Of a DNA stretch of 57,863 bases, positions 1-9,023 are shown in pieces. Position numbers and translations under genes: made by a program. The stretch's first letter is position 1, and each line of letters starts with the position of its first letter. Under the pieces are notes generated by a model. The model was not told the origin of the DNA. It saw only the letters and a list, made by a program, of their open reading frames with translations, and searched no databases. Source of the DNA: Opitutales bacterium (GTDB lineage: Bacteria > Verrucomicrobiota > Verrucomicrobiia > Opitutales > JAJFLR01); the NCBI GenBank assembly GCA_021772565.1, contig JAJFLR010000075.1, positions 1 through 57,863 of the forward strand, read 5' to 3'.

Positions 1-136
1 AGAATAGCAGAATAGCAGAATAGCAGAATAGCAGAATAGCAGAATAGCAGAATAGCAGAATAGCAGAATAGCAGAATAGCAGAATAGCAGAATAGCAGAA
101 TAGCAGAATAGCAGAATAGCAGAATAGCAGAATAGC
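1..136. repeat. 8-bp tandem repeat (AGAATAGC)x17
   Basis: The unit AGAATAGC is repeated 17 times without a single mismatch from the first base of the window and may extend beyond it. The period of 8 shifts the reading frame at each unit, so it is unlikely to be coding. The bases from 137 to 274 are AT-rich and hold no gene that I can see. Perfect identity between units suggests recent slippage expansion. Confidence 0.97.
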
Positions 137-274
137 CCAAAATTATAATATTAATTTACTAATAATCCAATATCAATTTCCCAATCCACACTCCAATCTC
201 CAATTGGAAGATGTCGCAGTTCCTGCTAGGTACCAAAATAAAATTTCCATTCTGCTATCTGCCATTGGCTATGC

Positions 275-296
275 ATTTTATTTTAAAAAATAAAAT
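275..296 (-). terminator. AT-only inverted repeat just after lipA, possible terminator
   Basis: Arms ATTTTATTTT and AAAATAAAAT are perfectly complementary with a 2-base loop, starting 2 bases past the lipA stop codon. A stem of A-T pairs only is weak, so termination here is a guess from position. Confidence 0.3.
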
Positions 297-298
297 GA

Positions 299-1174
299 TT
301 AAGCAGACTCCCTCCCTTGTGATATGCCAAAATGTTCTGACTGCTCTTCAGCGTGATACGATGAACGCACTAACGGCCCAGATTCAACAACTTCAAAACC
401 TATCGATAGCCCGTATTTTTTCCATTCTAAAAATTCTTCCGGCGTCACCCAACGATCAATCGGTCTGTGCTCCGGTGTAGGTTGTAAATATTGTCCGATG
501 GTGATAATACTAACGCCAACACTTCTCAAATCATCTAATGTTAGTTTGACCTCTTCTTTGCGTTCACCGATTCCCAACATGATTCCGGATTTAGTGACAA
601 ACCCTTTTTCTTTGCTGTGTTTTAATAAATTTAGTGTCCTGTCATATTGGGCTGTCTTACGTACAGGTCGTTGCAATCTTTTTACTGTTTCAATATTGTG
701 ATTGAGAATGTCAGGTTGAGCTTCAAGAACAATATCAAGTGGTTCAATGTGGCCGCGAAAATCCGGAATTAAAATTTCAATGGCAGTGTTTGGATTTCGA
801 TGACGGACTGCTCGTATTGTTGATGCCCAAACTGCAGCGCCACCATCTTGCAAATCATCACGTGCTACAGAAGTAATCACGCAATGTTTTAAATTCATTT
901 TTGCCACTGCATCCGCGACTCTGGCAGGTTCACCTATATCTATCCCTGTTGGTCGTCCGGTTTCTATTGCACAGAATGAACAGGCTCTTGTACAAATATT
1001 TCCCAAAATCATTACGGTTGCCGTTCCGCGAGACCAGCATTCTCCCATATTTGGACATTGAGCACTTTGGCAAACTGTATGCAAAGAGTTTGTCTCTACA
1101 AGTTGTCTTACTTTTTTATATGAAGGACTGGTTGGTAATTTTGATCTTAACCATTTTGGTTTTCTTAGATTCAT
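299..1174 (-). CDS. lipA: Lipoyl synthase
   Basis: Radical SAM enzyme that inserts two sulfur atoms into protein-bound octanoyl groups to form the lipoyl cofactor of 2-oxoacid dehydrogenases and the glycine cleavage system. The 291-residue length is normal for the family. The auxiliary cluster motif C-x4-C-x5-C is at residues 35, 40 and 46, and the radical SAM motif C-x3-C-x2-C at residues 61, 65 and 68 (ICTRACSFC). The family signature near the C-terminus (GPLVRSSYHAEE) is present. The upstream DUF1015 gene ends 16 bases before this start on the same strand, so the two are probably cotranscribed. No Shine-Dalgarno sequence is visible before the ATG. No lipB is seen nearby. Confidence 0.96.
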   Translation of the reverse strand: MNLRKPKWLRSKLPTSPSYKKVRQLVETNSLHTVCQSAQCPNMGECWSRGTATVMILGNICTRACSFCAIETGRPTGIDIGEPARVADAVAKMNLKHCVITSVARDDLQDGGAAVWASTIRAVRHRNPNTAIEILIPDFRGHIEPLDIVLEAQPDILNHNIETVKRLQRPVRKTAQYDRTLNLLKHSKEKGFVTKSGIMLGIGERKEEVKLTLDDLRSVGVSIITIGQYLQPTPEHRPIDRWVTPEEFLEWKKYGLSIGFEVVESGPLVRSSYHAEEQSEHFGISQGRESA

Positions 1175-1190
1175 GATTTAGTAATAAATT

Positions 1191-2408
1191 TTAAAAAGTA
1201 TGAACGATCAAACCTGAGCGAAGTTTCGGTTCAAACCAGGTGCTTTTTGGCGGCATAATTCTGTCTGCATCTGAAATAGCAATCAATTGCTCAATTGATA
1301 CTGGGAATAATGAAAACCCGACCGCGAATGATTCTGAATCTACTTCATTAACGATTGGATCAATACCTCGAATTCCTCCGACAAATTCTATTCTCTGACT
1401 GGTTCTAATATCTTCAATTCCCAATAGGGGTGTTAAAATATGATCCTGTAATTTGCTGACATCGAGAACAGATACCGGATCACAGTTATCAATATTATTA
1501 AAATCCAAACCGTACCAGATATTATTTAAGTACATACAAATTCGATTTGGCGAAGATGGAGTAGGGTCGACGTTTACTGTAACGGTGCACGAATTTTTAA
1601 TTTTATTTAAAAATTCTTCACTGCTCAATCCATTTAAGTCTCTAACGATACGATTGTAAGGTAATATTTTTAATTGCGATGCCGGAAATAATACGCAGAG
1701 AAACCAATTGTAATTTTCGTCGCCAGTATGAGCAGAATTATTGTCCCGTCTTTCTTTGGCAACTCGTGCAGCACTCGCAGATCGGTGATGGCCATCAGCA
1801 ACATAAAAACATGCAATATTTTTATAAGCATCAACCAACGGATTTGTATCTGAAATTTTCCAAACAGTATGCTTGATTCCATCCTCAGCAACAAAATTGA
1901 AAAGTGGTTCTTGTTGAGAAATTTTGTCGGCTAGCTCATCGATTGATGAATTATCTTTATATGTTAAGAAGACAGGACCGGGATTTGCGTTGAGGTCGTT
2001 ATTGAGTCGTGTGCGATCATTTTCTTTAACGGGTCGAGTCTTTTCATGTTTTTTAATTAAATTTTTTTCATAATCATCAATATGGCAAAGGGCGACCAAG
2101 CCTCTTTGAATATGATCGTTCATTTGCTGTTCATAAAGATACAAACACGGTTCTTCCTCTCTTATTAGATGACCTTCCGATTGCAGCCACTTTAAATTAT
2201 TGACGGCTTGAGCATAGACTTCATCTGAGTAAGGATCAACAGTATCGGGCAAATCGATTTCCGCTCTGATAACTCTTAGAAAGCTAAGTGGGTTACTCTC
2301 AGCTAAATTTTTAGCTTCTTGTCGAGTAACAACATCATAAGGTAGGGATGCAATTTTGTTTACAACGGACTGATTAGGTCTAAGTGGCTGAATTGATTTG
2401 ATTCTCAT
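1191..2408 (-). CDS. DUF1015 family protein
   Basis: A 405-residue protein of the DUF1015 family, whose biochemical role is not established; members are often found beside serine or phosphoglycerate metabolism genes. Recognisable features are the N-terminal LRPNQSVVNKIASLPYDVV stretch, the central KKHEKTRP segment and the hallmark FYVADGHHRSASAARVAKE segment, where a GHHR motif is typical of the family. Full length, no signal peptide or membrane segment. It lies 16 bases upstream of lipA in the same direction, and the start faces a 181-base divergent spacer that should hold its promoter and that of the gene at 2590. Confidence 0.9.
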   Translation of the reverse strand: MRIKSIQPLRPNQSVVNKIASLPYDVVTRQEAKNLAESNPLSFLRVIRAEIDLPDTVDPYSDEVYAQAVNNLKWLQSEGHLIREEEPCLYLYEQQMNDHIQRGLVALCHIDDYEKNLIKKHEKTRPVKENDRTRLNNDLNANPGPVFLTYKDNSSIDELADKISQQEPLFNFVAEDGIKHTVWKISDTNPLVDAYKNIACFYVADGHHRSASAARVAKERRDNNSAHTGDENYNWFLCVLFPASQLKILPYNRIVRDLNGLSSEEFLNKIKNSCTVTVNVDPTPSSPNRICMYLNNIWYGLDFNNIDNCDPVSVLDVSKLQDHILTPLLGIEDIRTSQRIEFVGGIRGIDPIVNEVDSESFAVGFSLFPVSIEQLIAISDADRIMPPKSTWFEPKLRSGLIVHTF

Positions 2409-2589
2409 ATTTGGCTATTTTGGATGAAATCATCGATGAATTTCAAGATTGATTATGTTATTTTTAAATTATAGCTTTTTGTGATACTCAATTGATTTTA
2501 TATATTGTAAAAATTTAAAAACTTAAATCGATTTGAGTAATCCCAATATTTTTTAAATGATATTTTGGAATTTTTTAAGTAAATAATTT

Positions 2590-3261
2590 ATGTTTACCCA
2601 AGACAAGCTAAGTCAAAATGATTATGCTTCCTTTTTAAGCAAGCACGATAACAGTCCTGCCAGTGGCTTCATCGAATTGGCAAAAAATATTATCGATCGC
2701 GTATGTGAGCAAAATAATAAAATGTATTTTGATCCAGAAATTTTAGAAAAATTTGCTAAAATAGTTTGGGATACGTGTATTGAATATGGGTTGCCGAATC
2801 CTGTACCTAAAGATCAGAAAGAGAAACCAAACCCAATAGATCCGGAAGAATTAACTGAATTGATGGTTAAAATCCTGGATAAAATGGAAGATCCTGAAGA
2901 ACGTATTGAGCTAGCTGTGCTTGGTATACAGCTAATAAAATCATTAGTACAACCTGAATTTCCAAAGTGTAGATTATCTTACTGCAAAAATAATGATGCC
3001 GGAGTCTGTGAAAGACAAAATTTACAACATTCCAAACAAAGAATAAGCGGTGCACATTGCGTAGACTGTCCACTGTTTGTTTTAACCAAACCCGCTAAGC
3101 ATCCCAAGGTATTAATTTCACAGTGGGATAAGAGTAAGCAGGATGAACTCAAAGATAATATAGATGTATTTCTGCCGGCTGATTTTCGTCAATTGCGATA
3201 TTTTCTCCACTTATATCACAATTTTGGCAAAGATATAAGTGCTAGTGAACAGAATAATTGA
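2590..3261 (+). CDS. Hypothetical protein with a C-terminal cysteine cluster
   Basis: I do not recognise this 223-residue protein. The first two thirds are charged and probably helical, with no signal peptide or membrane segment. From about residue 122 there is a cysteine array C-x4-C-x7-C-x16-C-x2-C (CRLSYC, GVC, CVDC) that could bind zinc or an iron-sulfur cluster. It is transcribed divergently from the DUF1015-lipA pair and ends 77 bases before the nucleotidyltransferase gene on the same strand. An iron-sulfur link to the neighbouring lipoyl synthase is possible but is only a guess from proximity. Confidence 0.8.
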   Translation: MFTQDKLSQNDYASFLSKHDNSPASGFIELAKNIIDRVCEQNNKMYFDPEILEKFAKIVWDTCIEYGLPNPVPKDQKEKPNPIDPEELTELMVKILDKMEDPEERIELAVLGIQLIKSLVQPEFPKCRLSYCKNNDAGVCERQNLQHSKQRISGAHCVDCPLFVLTKPAKHPKVLISQWDKSKQDELKDNIDVFLPADFRQLRYFLHLYHNFGKDISASEQNN

Positions 3262-3338
3262 TTTTTATATTGTCAATTTATAGATTCTAAAATTTATCTA
3301 ATCACAAAATTTTAGTTCTATAAACCTATATTTATTTC

Positions 3339-4247
3339 ATGAAACCAACATTGTTAGTTCTTGCTGCCGGAATGGGTAGTCGATACGGAGGTCTAAAACA
3401 AATTGATTCATTTGGTCCATTTGGTGAGACAATTCTTGAGTATTCAGTTTTCGATGCAATTCGAGCCGGTTTTGGTAAAATCTGTTTTGTGATACGACGG
3501 GATATTGAAGATGAGTTTAAACAAAAAGTTAGCTCTAAATTTGAAAAGATTATTCCGATTGAGTACACGTACCAAAGTTTAGAAGAATTGCCCTCCAATT
3601 TTACACTCAATGAAAATAGAGAAAAACCTTGGGGGACCGGTCATGCAGTTTGGACTGCAAGAAATGCTATTAAAGAACCTTTTGGGATGATAAATGCAGA
3701 TGATTTTTACGGAAAAAGTGCATTTGTCGTTCTTGCTGATTTCTTAAATAACATGTGTGACAGCGACCCTTTGACATATACTTTGATTGGTTATCATCTA
3801 AAAAATACATTATCAGATTACGGTATGGTTTCACGGGGAGTTTGTGAGGTTGATGAAAACAGTTTTTTGACGAGTATTATAGAACTTACAAAAATTGCAA
3901 AAACATCGGATGGGCCGAGGTTCAAAATAGATGAATTTAGATCTAAGCCTCTGAATGAAGATACTGTGACATCAATGAATTTATTTGGTTTTTCGCCTAA
4001 AGTTTTTGAATTTTTGGACAATCAACTGCATAAATTTTTAGAATCGAATATCAATAATCCGAAAATTGAATTTTATATTCCGGAAGCTATAGGGGCACAA
4101 ATTAGTGATGGTGTTGCACGTGTTAAAGTTATCTCTACTGATGAAAAATGGTTCGGTGTTACCTATACTGAAGATAAAGAAAATTTTAAAAATAAAATTT
4201 TGGAGTGTATTGAAAGTGGAGATTACCCGGAAAAGCTTTGGAGTTAA
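3339..4247 (+). CDS. Sugar-phosphate nucleotidyltransferase (NTP_transferase family)
   Basis: A 302-residue protein of the NTP_transferase fold that likely transfers an NMP group to a sugar phosphate. The N-terminal LVLAAGMGSRYGGLKQ matches the nucleotide-binding signature LAAGxGxRxGxxKQ, and the NADDFYG segment at about residue 126 supplies the metal-binding aspartates. The family is usually annotated only as nucleotidyltransferase, and the substrate is not known. It has no left-handed beta-helix domain, so no acetyltransferase fusion. The following 208 bases to the next gene hold nothing that I can support. Confidence 0.88.
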   Translation: MKPTLLVLAAGMGSRYGGLKQIDSFGPFGETILEYSVFDAIRAGFGKICFVIRRDIEDEFKQKVSSKFEKIIPIEYTYQSLEELPSNFTLNENREKPWGTGHAVWTARNAIKEPFGMINADDFYGKSAFVVLADFLNNMCDSDPLTYTLIGYHLKNTLSDYGMVSRGVCEVDENSFLTSIIELTKIAKTSDGPRFKIDEFRSKPLNEDTVTSMNLFGFSPKVFEFLDNQLHKFLESNINNPKIEFYIPEAIGAQISDGVARVKVISTDEKWFGVTYTEDKENFKNKILECIESGDYPEKLWS

Positions 4248-4455
4248 AGTGAATTTTATGCTACTGATCCTGATATCGTTTTAGATGAAATATGTGACGT
4301 AATTTTAATCACTATTAAATTCTCCCAATAAAATTGCCTCTAATTGTTCTTTTGTGAAATGATTTATGGGCAATTGCTATATTGTAATACTGTCATCTAG
4401 AAATGGCGATTGGCGGTCATCCAATTTCGAACGCCTTTAAACTTATACCTAATAG

Positions 4456-7206
4456 TTATTCCGTGTCCTTTTTCTCCTCATCTGCCTTCTCTCGATAAAG
4501 TTCCGGCTTAACGCACTTAATCATATCATCAACTTGATTGCTTAATGTTTCTTTGAGAAATTCTTTTACTTTATGTATTTCCTCAGACGAATTTGAAATT
4601 AAATCTGGATAATTAATTTTTAAGACATCTACATTCACTGCTTTTTCTAATAATTGCTGTGTTTCTAGTTTGTGACGGTCTAATATTTTGGCCATCTCAG
4701 CGGGATCTGATTTCGGCCGCTTGGGGTGCATACGTTCGAGCATTTTCCCTTGTGATTTTGAAACCTCTTCAACTGGCCTATCCATATAAATAACTTTGTA
4801 ACTATGTTCGCGTGGTAGACCTGGTAAAAGCATGGAAATAATTTTAATCACTTTTCCTTCAGCTTGTTCAATTAACTTTGGATCCTGTCGCAATTTTTTA
4901 ATATCCTGCCACTCAAAATACCCTTCAGGATTATTTTCATCAGCCAGACGTTTGTCGTCTTGAAGCGGAGGTATTCCGCCGGCGTTAAGAATTTGCATCA
5001 TGAGTGAAGTTCCTGAACGCGGTAATCCGGATACAATGGTAAATATTTTTCCACTTGAACCTGGCTTGACAGGCTTTTTTTCTTCAGCAGGTTTTTTATC
5101 ATCACCTTCTTTTGTTTCTTTGTCACCTTCTGTTTTCTTTGGGTTTGCTGGTGGATGTTTGGCTCTTTCTTCAGCTCGCTTATCACTGGCTTCACGAATT
5201 TGCTCTAACCGTTGTTCACTATTCTTACCAATTTCGATTATATCTCTGATTGCTTTTCGATGTTTTTCGGCAAGCTCAGTTTTTTCTGCTTTAGAGTAAA
5301 GTCGAATCAATGCACGATGGGCACCGACAAATCGTGGTGCATAAATAACGGCATTCTCAAAAGCCTGCAAAGATTCCGTATGGTATTCAAGTCTTTCCAA
5401 AGCCAGTCCGACATAAAAATGGGCTAACGGAGAATTGTGCTGAAAGCCAATTGCTTGTAGTGCCATTGATGCTGCCAAATCATAAAACCGTTTTCTTAAA
5501 TAAACATAAGCCAAACCCTGATGCGCCATCGCATCTTCTGCGTCTGTCTCTAATACTTTGTTAAACGCTTTTTCAGCATCATCAAATTTACCCAATCCAT
5601 TATAAGTTCTTCCGAGAGCCAAATGCAGACCACGAAATTTTTTATCAGCTTTTTCTACTTCTTTTAATAAACGTAAGCCTTCATCATAATCTCTTTGATC
5701 GAGTGCTAAATTTGCCTTTAAAAATGTTAATCGAGGTCCTTCTTCCAAACGGTCGACCACTTGTGCCATTGCAGCGCTTGCTTCTTCTGTTAATCCAAGA
5801 GATCGCTGACACTGAGCCAACATATGAATAAATTCCGGGTTGTCAGGATTGTCGTAATGAAAAGTTTCTAATATAGGTAATGCCAATCCAGCATAGCCGG
5901 CATCTAAATAGTCACGCGCAAGATTGAGCTGATTGGCTTTGCGAGTCTGATCAGCAGCTTTGTCTTTGTCGTTATCAAGTGGATCTATGTAACCTAGATC
6001 GACAAATTGTTGAATCAGCTGTTCGGCGTCAGCGGCTTCCATTTTTGTTCCTTCCGGATGCTTGCCACAATCTCCCTCTACAGTTTCCCACGACTGGATT
6101 GGTTTTATATCTGGAATCTCTTCAAAAATTTCAGATAACACACGGCCATCCATATCGAGTGCTGGCTCAAGGTCATTTAATTTCAATATTGTCGGTGTGA
6201 CATCGAGTAATCGGGCACCAAAAATTTCTTCATTCTTCCTGATTCCCGGACCGCTTGCCATAAATATTCCCTGTGGGCGATGCCAGGCTTCCGGATTAGC
6301 AAAAGGATTTTTATCAAAAGATGGGCGAAGGTGACCCGATTGAAATCCGTGATCAGATAATACAATGACTCGAGTATCTTCAGGAATCATTTGTAGATAA
6401 GCCGTCAACATCAGGTCATAATAGCCACATACATTGTAAACAACATGCTGATATAGTTCGGCTTCTTTCTCATCAACCCCTTCAATTGCCGGTGGGTGAT
6501 ATGGCATGAAATAATGAAAAAGCAAATCCGGTGTTCGCCAGTATACAGCTAGAAAATCCCAATCTTCATTATTTATTAGCCAGGTTGCTGCATTGTGAAT
6601 GCTATATGCTTTTGCTAATTCTCTTACGATAACATGTAAATGTTTGTCTTTTTCCTGATCAACCTCATTGGCTTTAGGGACAAACATTTGGACAATTTCA
6701 CCGGCAATTTCATCACCACTCATTCTCAATTCTTCAAGATGTTCTTCGAGCCTTTCCGGGTAGATTGTGCCTTTTTTCAATGGCCAGGGTTTATCGAGTG
6801 GTACCGCACCTTCGGGATAAAAATCTGATATACAAGAACCATTCAGCGGCTCTGCCGGGTGACTGGCGAACCAGTTAACAACATGGCATTTATAGTCGTT
6901 TTGCATCATGATATTCCAGATAGCTTTACACTTTCTGGAAATACTCGATACCGGCCGGACTATATTGTTTTCCTCATCAACTTCAGTAAAACCGTGGATA
7001 CCATGGCGTCCTGCTCGCTTGCCGGTTGCGATTGAGTTCCAGAGCATCGGGGAGAGTGTTGGGTTTAATGTAGTAATGTTTCCATAACAACCGATCTCCT
7101 TCAACTTTTTAAAACTGGTTAATGCGCCTTTTTCAATTAGAGGGTTAATTAACTGCCAGTCCATTCCGTCTAATCCGAGAAGTAATGTTTTAGTTTTTTT
7201 CGCCAT
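4456..7206 (-). CDS. AlkP-superfamily phosphodiesterase, TPR and sulfotransferase fusion
   Basis: A 916-residue protein with three regions. Residues 1 to about 370 are an alkaline-phosphatase-superfamily type I phosphodiesterase/nucleotide pyrophosphatase domain: LLGLDGMDW near residue 9, a probable nucleophile region NPTLSPMLWNSIATGKRAG, and a metal-binding LSDHGFQSGH near residue 285. Residues about 420-670 are TPR repeats. Residues about 715-900 are a sulfotransferase domain with the PAPS-binding P-loop GLPRSGTSLMM near residue 723, after a Lys/Glu-rich linker. There is no signal peptide, so it should be cytoplasmic. The combination suggests transfer or removal of sulfate or phosphate groups on a glycan or protein recognised by the TPRs; the substrate is unknown. 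Monocistronic. Confidence 0.9.
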   Translation of the reverse strand: MAKKTKTLLLGLDGMDWQLINPLIEKGALTSFKKLKEIGCYGNITTLNPTLSPMLWNSIATGKRAGRHGIHGFTEVDEENNIVRPVSSISRKCKAIWNIMMQNDYKCHVVNWFASHPAEPLNGSCISDFYPEGAVPLDKPWPLKKGTIYPERLEEHLEELRMSGDEIAGEIVQMFVPKANEVDQEKDKHLHVIVRELAKAYSIHNAATWLINNEDWDFLAVYWRTPDLLFHYFMPYHPPAIEGVDEKEAELYQHVVYNVCGYYDLMLTAYLQMIPEDTRVIVLSDHGFQSGHLRPSFDKNPFANPEAWHRPQGIFMASGPGIRKNEEIFGARLLDVTPTILKLNDLEPALDMDGRVLSEIFEEIPDIKPIQSWETVEGDCGKHPEGTKMEAADAEQLIQQFVDLGYIDPLDNDKDKAADQTRKANQLNLARDYLDAGYAGLALPILETFHYDNPDNPEFIHMLAQCQRSLGLTEEASAAMAQVVDRLEEGPRLTFLKANLALDQRDYDEGLRLLKEVEKADKKFRGLHLALGRTYNGLGKFDDAEKAFNKVLETDAEDAMAHQGLAYVYLRKRFYDLAASMALQAIGFQHNSPLAHFYVGLALERLEYHTESLQAFENAVIYAPRFVGAHRALIRLYSKAEKTELAEKHRKAIRDIIEIGKNSEQRLEQIREASDKRAEERAKHPPANPKKTEGDKETKEGDDKKPAEEKKPVKPGSSGKIFTIVSGLPRSGTSLMMQILNAGGIPPLQDDKRLADENNPEGYFEWQDIKKLRQDPKLIEQAEGKVIKIISMLLPGLPREHSYKVIYMDRPVEEVSKSQGKMLERMHPKRPKSDPAEMAKILDRHKLETQQLLEKAVNVDVLKINYPDLISNSSEEIHKVKEFLKETLSNQVDDMIKCVKPELYREKADEEKKDTE

Positions 7207-7394
7207 AAGTTTTAATTCTTCATATTCGTGAAATTGAAATTTGGAATGAGAAAGTCAGCATTTAATCCCAGATTTTACAAGTTTTTATATTATGGAAAAG
7301 TGGTTATATGGAGTTTACTCAATTCTTGGTTATTGTTACTATTTAATAACCTTTTCTTGCTTAGCTGGGTGATTTTCACAAATACATCTATTGA

Positions 7395-8402
7395 ATGGTT
7401 TTGATTAATAAATATATATCACAAGAGATTTATACTAGATTAACTTTTCTATTTTTTACAATTCTTGTAATCCTATCAGTCAGTTGTAAAAAATCTGAAA
7501 TTGTCGATGCTCAATCACACGGGGCAAATCTGATTAAAATTCGATTGCAGACTGACTGGTTGGCACAGCCTGAGCATGGAGGTTTTTATCAGGCATTGAC
7601 CAATGGGTATTACAAAGAAGTGGGGCTGGATGTTGAAATTTTACAAGGCGGCCCCAATGCCATGATCTCGCAAAAAGTTGCATTGGGCAGAGTTGAGTTT
7701 GCCATTAACAGTAGTGATAATGTTTTAATTCATGCCAGTAACGGCATGCCATTGCTGATTGTTGGATCATCGATGCAGCATGTTCCACAAGCAATAATGG
7801 TTCATGCAGAAAATAAGGCAGATTCAATTTCTGACTTGCATGGTAAAACTTTAAAAGCAGCGCCATCAATGAACTGGATTCCTTTTATCGAAAAAAAATT
7901 AAAGATAAAGTTAAATATTATTCCCCACGATTTTGGCATTGAGGAATTTTTATATGATAAAAAATTAGCTCAGCAATGTTATTTAACTAACGAGCCCTAT
8001 TATGTGAGCAAAAGAGGTGTTAAGGTGAAAACATTTTTAATTTCTGATTATGGTTACGACCCGTACAGTGTAATTTATACTAACAAGAAATTTGCCGAAC
8101 AAAATCCGGAAATTGTCAGGAAATTTGTAAACGCCTCAAATCGAGGCTGGCATGATTATCTTGAGGGTGATTCAGTGGAGGCTGATAAAATAATTTCTGC
8201 GCTCAACCCGAAAATGACAAGTGATTTCGTGAATTACATTAAACGAAAAATAATCGAATTCCATTTAGTTGATGGATTTGAGAAAAGAGGGGAGTCAATT
8301 GGACAAATACAAAAATCTAGAATTGAAAAAGAAATTAACCAATTGAAAAAATTAAATTTAATTAAGGGTGAGTTAACTATTCATGATGTAGTTGTTAATT
8401 AG
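7395..8402 (+). CDS. ABC transporter substrate-binding lipoprotein, NMT1/THI5-like
   Basis: A 335-residue periplasmic binding protein of the NMT1/THI5-like family, which binds pyrimidine precursors, riboflavin or related small molecules. A membrane segment at residues about 15-30 ends in a lipobox (LSVSC), so it is likely a lipoprotein. The binding domain starts at IRLQTDWLAQPEHGGFYQAL and continues with the typical GLDVEILQGGPNA stretch. No permease or ATPase gene is adjacent, so it is an orphan component or is cofactor-scavenging with a distant transporter. The most specific reading, a thiamine-precursor or riboflavin binder, is inference. Confidence 0.87.
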   Translation: MVLINKYISQEIYTRLTFLFFTILVILSVSCKKSEIVDAQSHGANLIKIRLQTDWLAQPEHGGFYQALTNGYYKEVGLDVEILQGGPNAMISQKVALGRVEFAINSSDNVLIHASNGMPLLIVGSSMQHVPQAIMVHAENKADSISDLHGKTLKAAPSMNWIPFIEKKLKIKLNIIPHDFGIEEFLYDKKLAQQCYLTNEPYYVSKRGVKVKTFLISDYGYDPYSVIYTNKKFAEQNPEIVRKFVNASNRGWHDYLEGDSVEADKIISALNPKMTSDFVNYIKRKIIEFHLVDGFEKRGESIGQIQKSRIEKEINQLKKLNLIKGELTIHDVVVN

Positions 8403-8486
8403 ATTAAGATCAGCTGAAATTAATTTTTAATTGAAATATATTATTTGACTAAACCTCTAAAACTGGTCTACATTGGACTACATTTA

Positions 8487-8762
8487 ATGAAATTAAAAAA
8501 CCAAGACGAATTGTGGACTGTTCAAGAAGCAAAAAGTAAGCTTTCTGAAGTAATTCGTCGTGCTCATACTAAAGGTCCACAATATATTGGAAAACTAAAT
8601 ACCTGTGTTGTGGTTTCTAAGAAGCAATGGGAATCTCAAACAAGGCCGAAAAAATCTTTTACTGTATGGTTAGTAGAAAAAACACCACATGGAGTTGATT
8701 TGGAACTTCCTGATCGAAATGACAACGAATTGCGAACGCGTCCATTTAGTGATATGGATTGA
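8487..8762 (+). CDS. Phd/YefM-type antitoxin
   Basis: A 91-residue protein (a TTG 42 bases further upstream would add 14 residues). The segment WTVQEAKSKLSEVIRRA is the classic Phd/YefM N-terminal DNA-binding and dimerisation helix, followed by a strand with VVVSKKQWE. The C-terminal tail is acidic and unstructured as expected for a toxin-neutralising tail. Its TGA stop overlaps the ATG of the PIN-domain gene by one base, the usual coupling in a toxin-antitoxin operon. The toxin is internally deleted, so this antitoxin is probably now solitary. Confidence 0.88.
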   Translation: MKLKNQDELWTVQEAKSKLSEVIRRAHTKGPQYIGKLNTCVVVSKKQWESQTRPKKSFTVWLVEKTPHGVDLELPDRNDNELRTRPFSDMD

Positions 8763-8974
8763 TGAAGCAATATTTGTTAGATACTAACGTGCTATCAGAA
8801 TTAGTACGACCAAAACCGAATACTAAAGTCATAAATTTTTTAAAAAATATTGAAGATTCATTGATTGCGGCAACAGCTGCTTTATATAATTTATTAATTG
8901 TAACTCGTAATACTAAAGACTTTGAAATTACCGGTATAGAATTATTTAATCCATGGGCAGATTTGAATTCTTAA
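8762..8974 (+). pseudogene. PIN-domain toxin (FitB/VapC type) with an internal in-frame deletion
   Basis: The 70-residue product keeps both ends of a FitB-like PIN ribonuclease: LLDTNVLSELVRPKPNTKV at the N-terminus and DSLIAATAALYNLLIVTRNT plus FNPWADL at the C-terminus. Family members have about 135-140 residues. The missing centre of about 65 residues normally carries the conserved catalytic glutamate in a GE-containing helix. The join falls at IEDS, where both sides would contain an Glu-Asp dipeptide, so deletion between short identical sequences is plausible. With one catalytic acid missing it should not be an active nuclease. Confidence 0.85.
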
Positions 8975-9023
8975 CCCAAATCGTTACTCCCACTAATCTA
9001 TAATCATATTCAAATGAAAGCAG

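Noticed and set aside
4250-4420. A 22-codon minus-strand frame (MPINHFTKEQLEAILLGEF...)
   Set aside because: It looks protein-like but is too short, with a TTG start and no ribosome-binding site; it might be the end of a lost gene but cannot be supported.
8445-8486. TTG at 8445 as the start of the antitoxin
   Set aside because: The 14 extra residues do not resemble the family; the ATG at 8487 directly precedes the DNA-binding helix.
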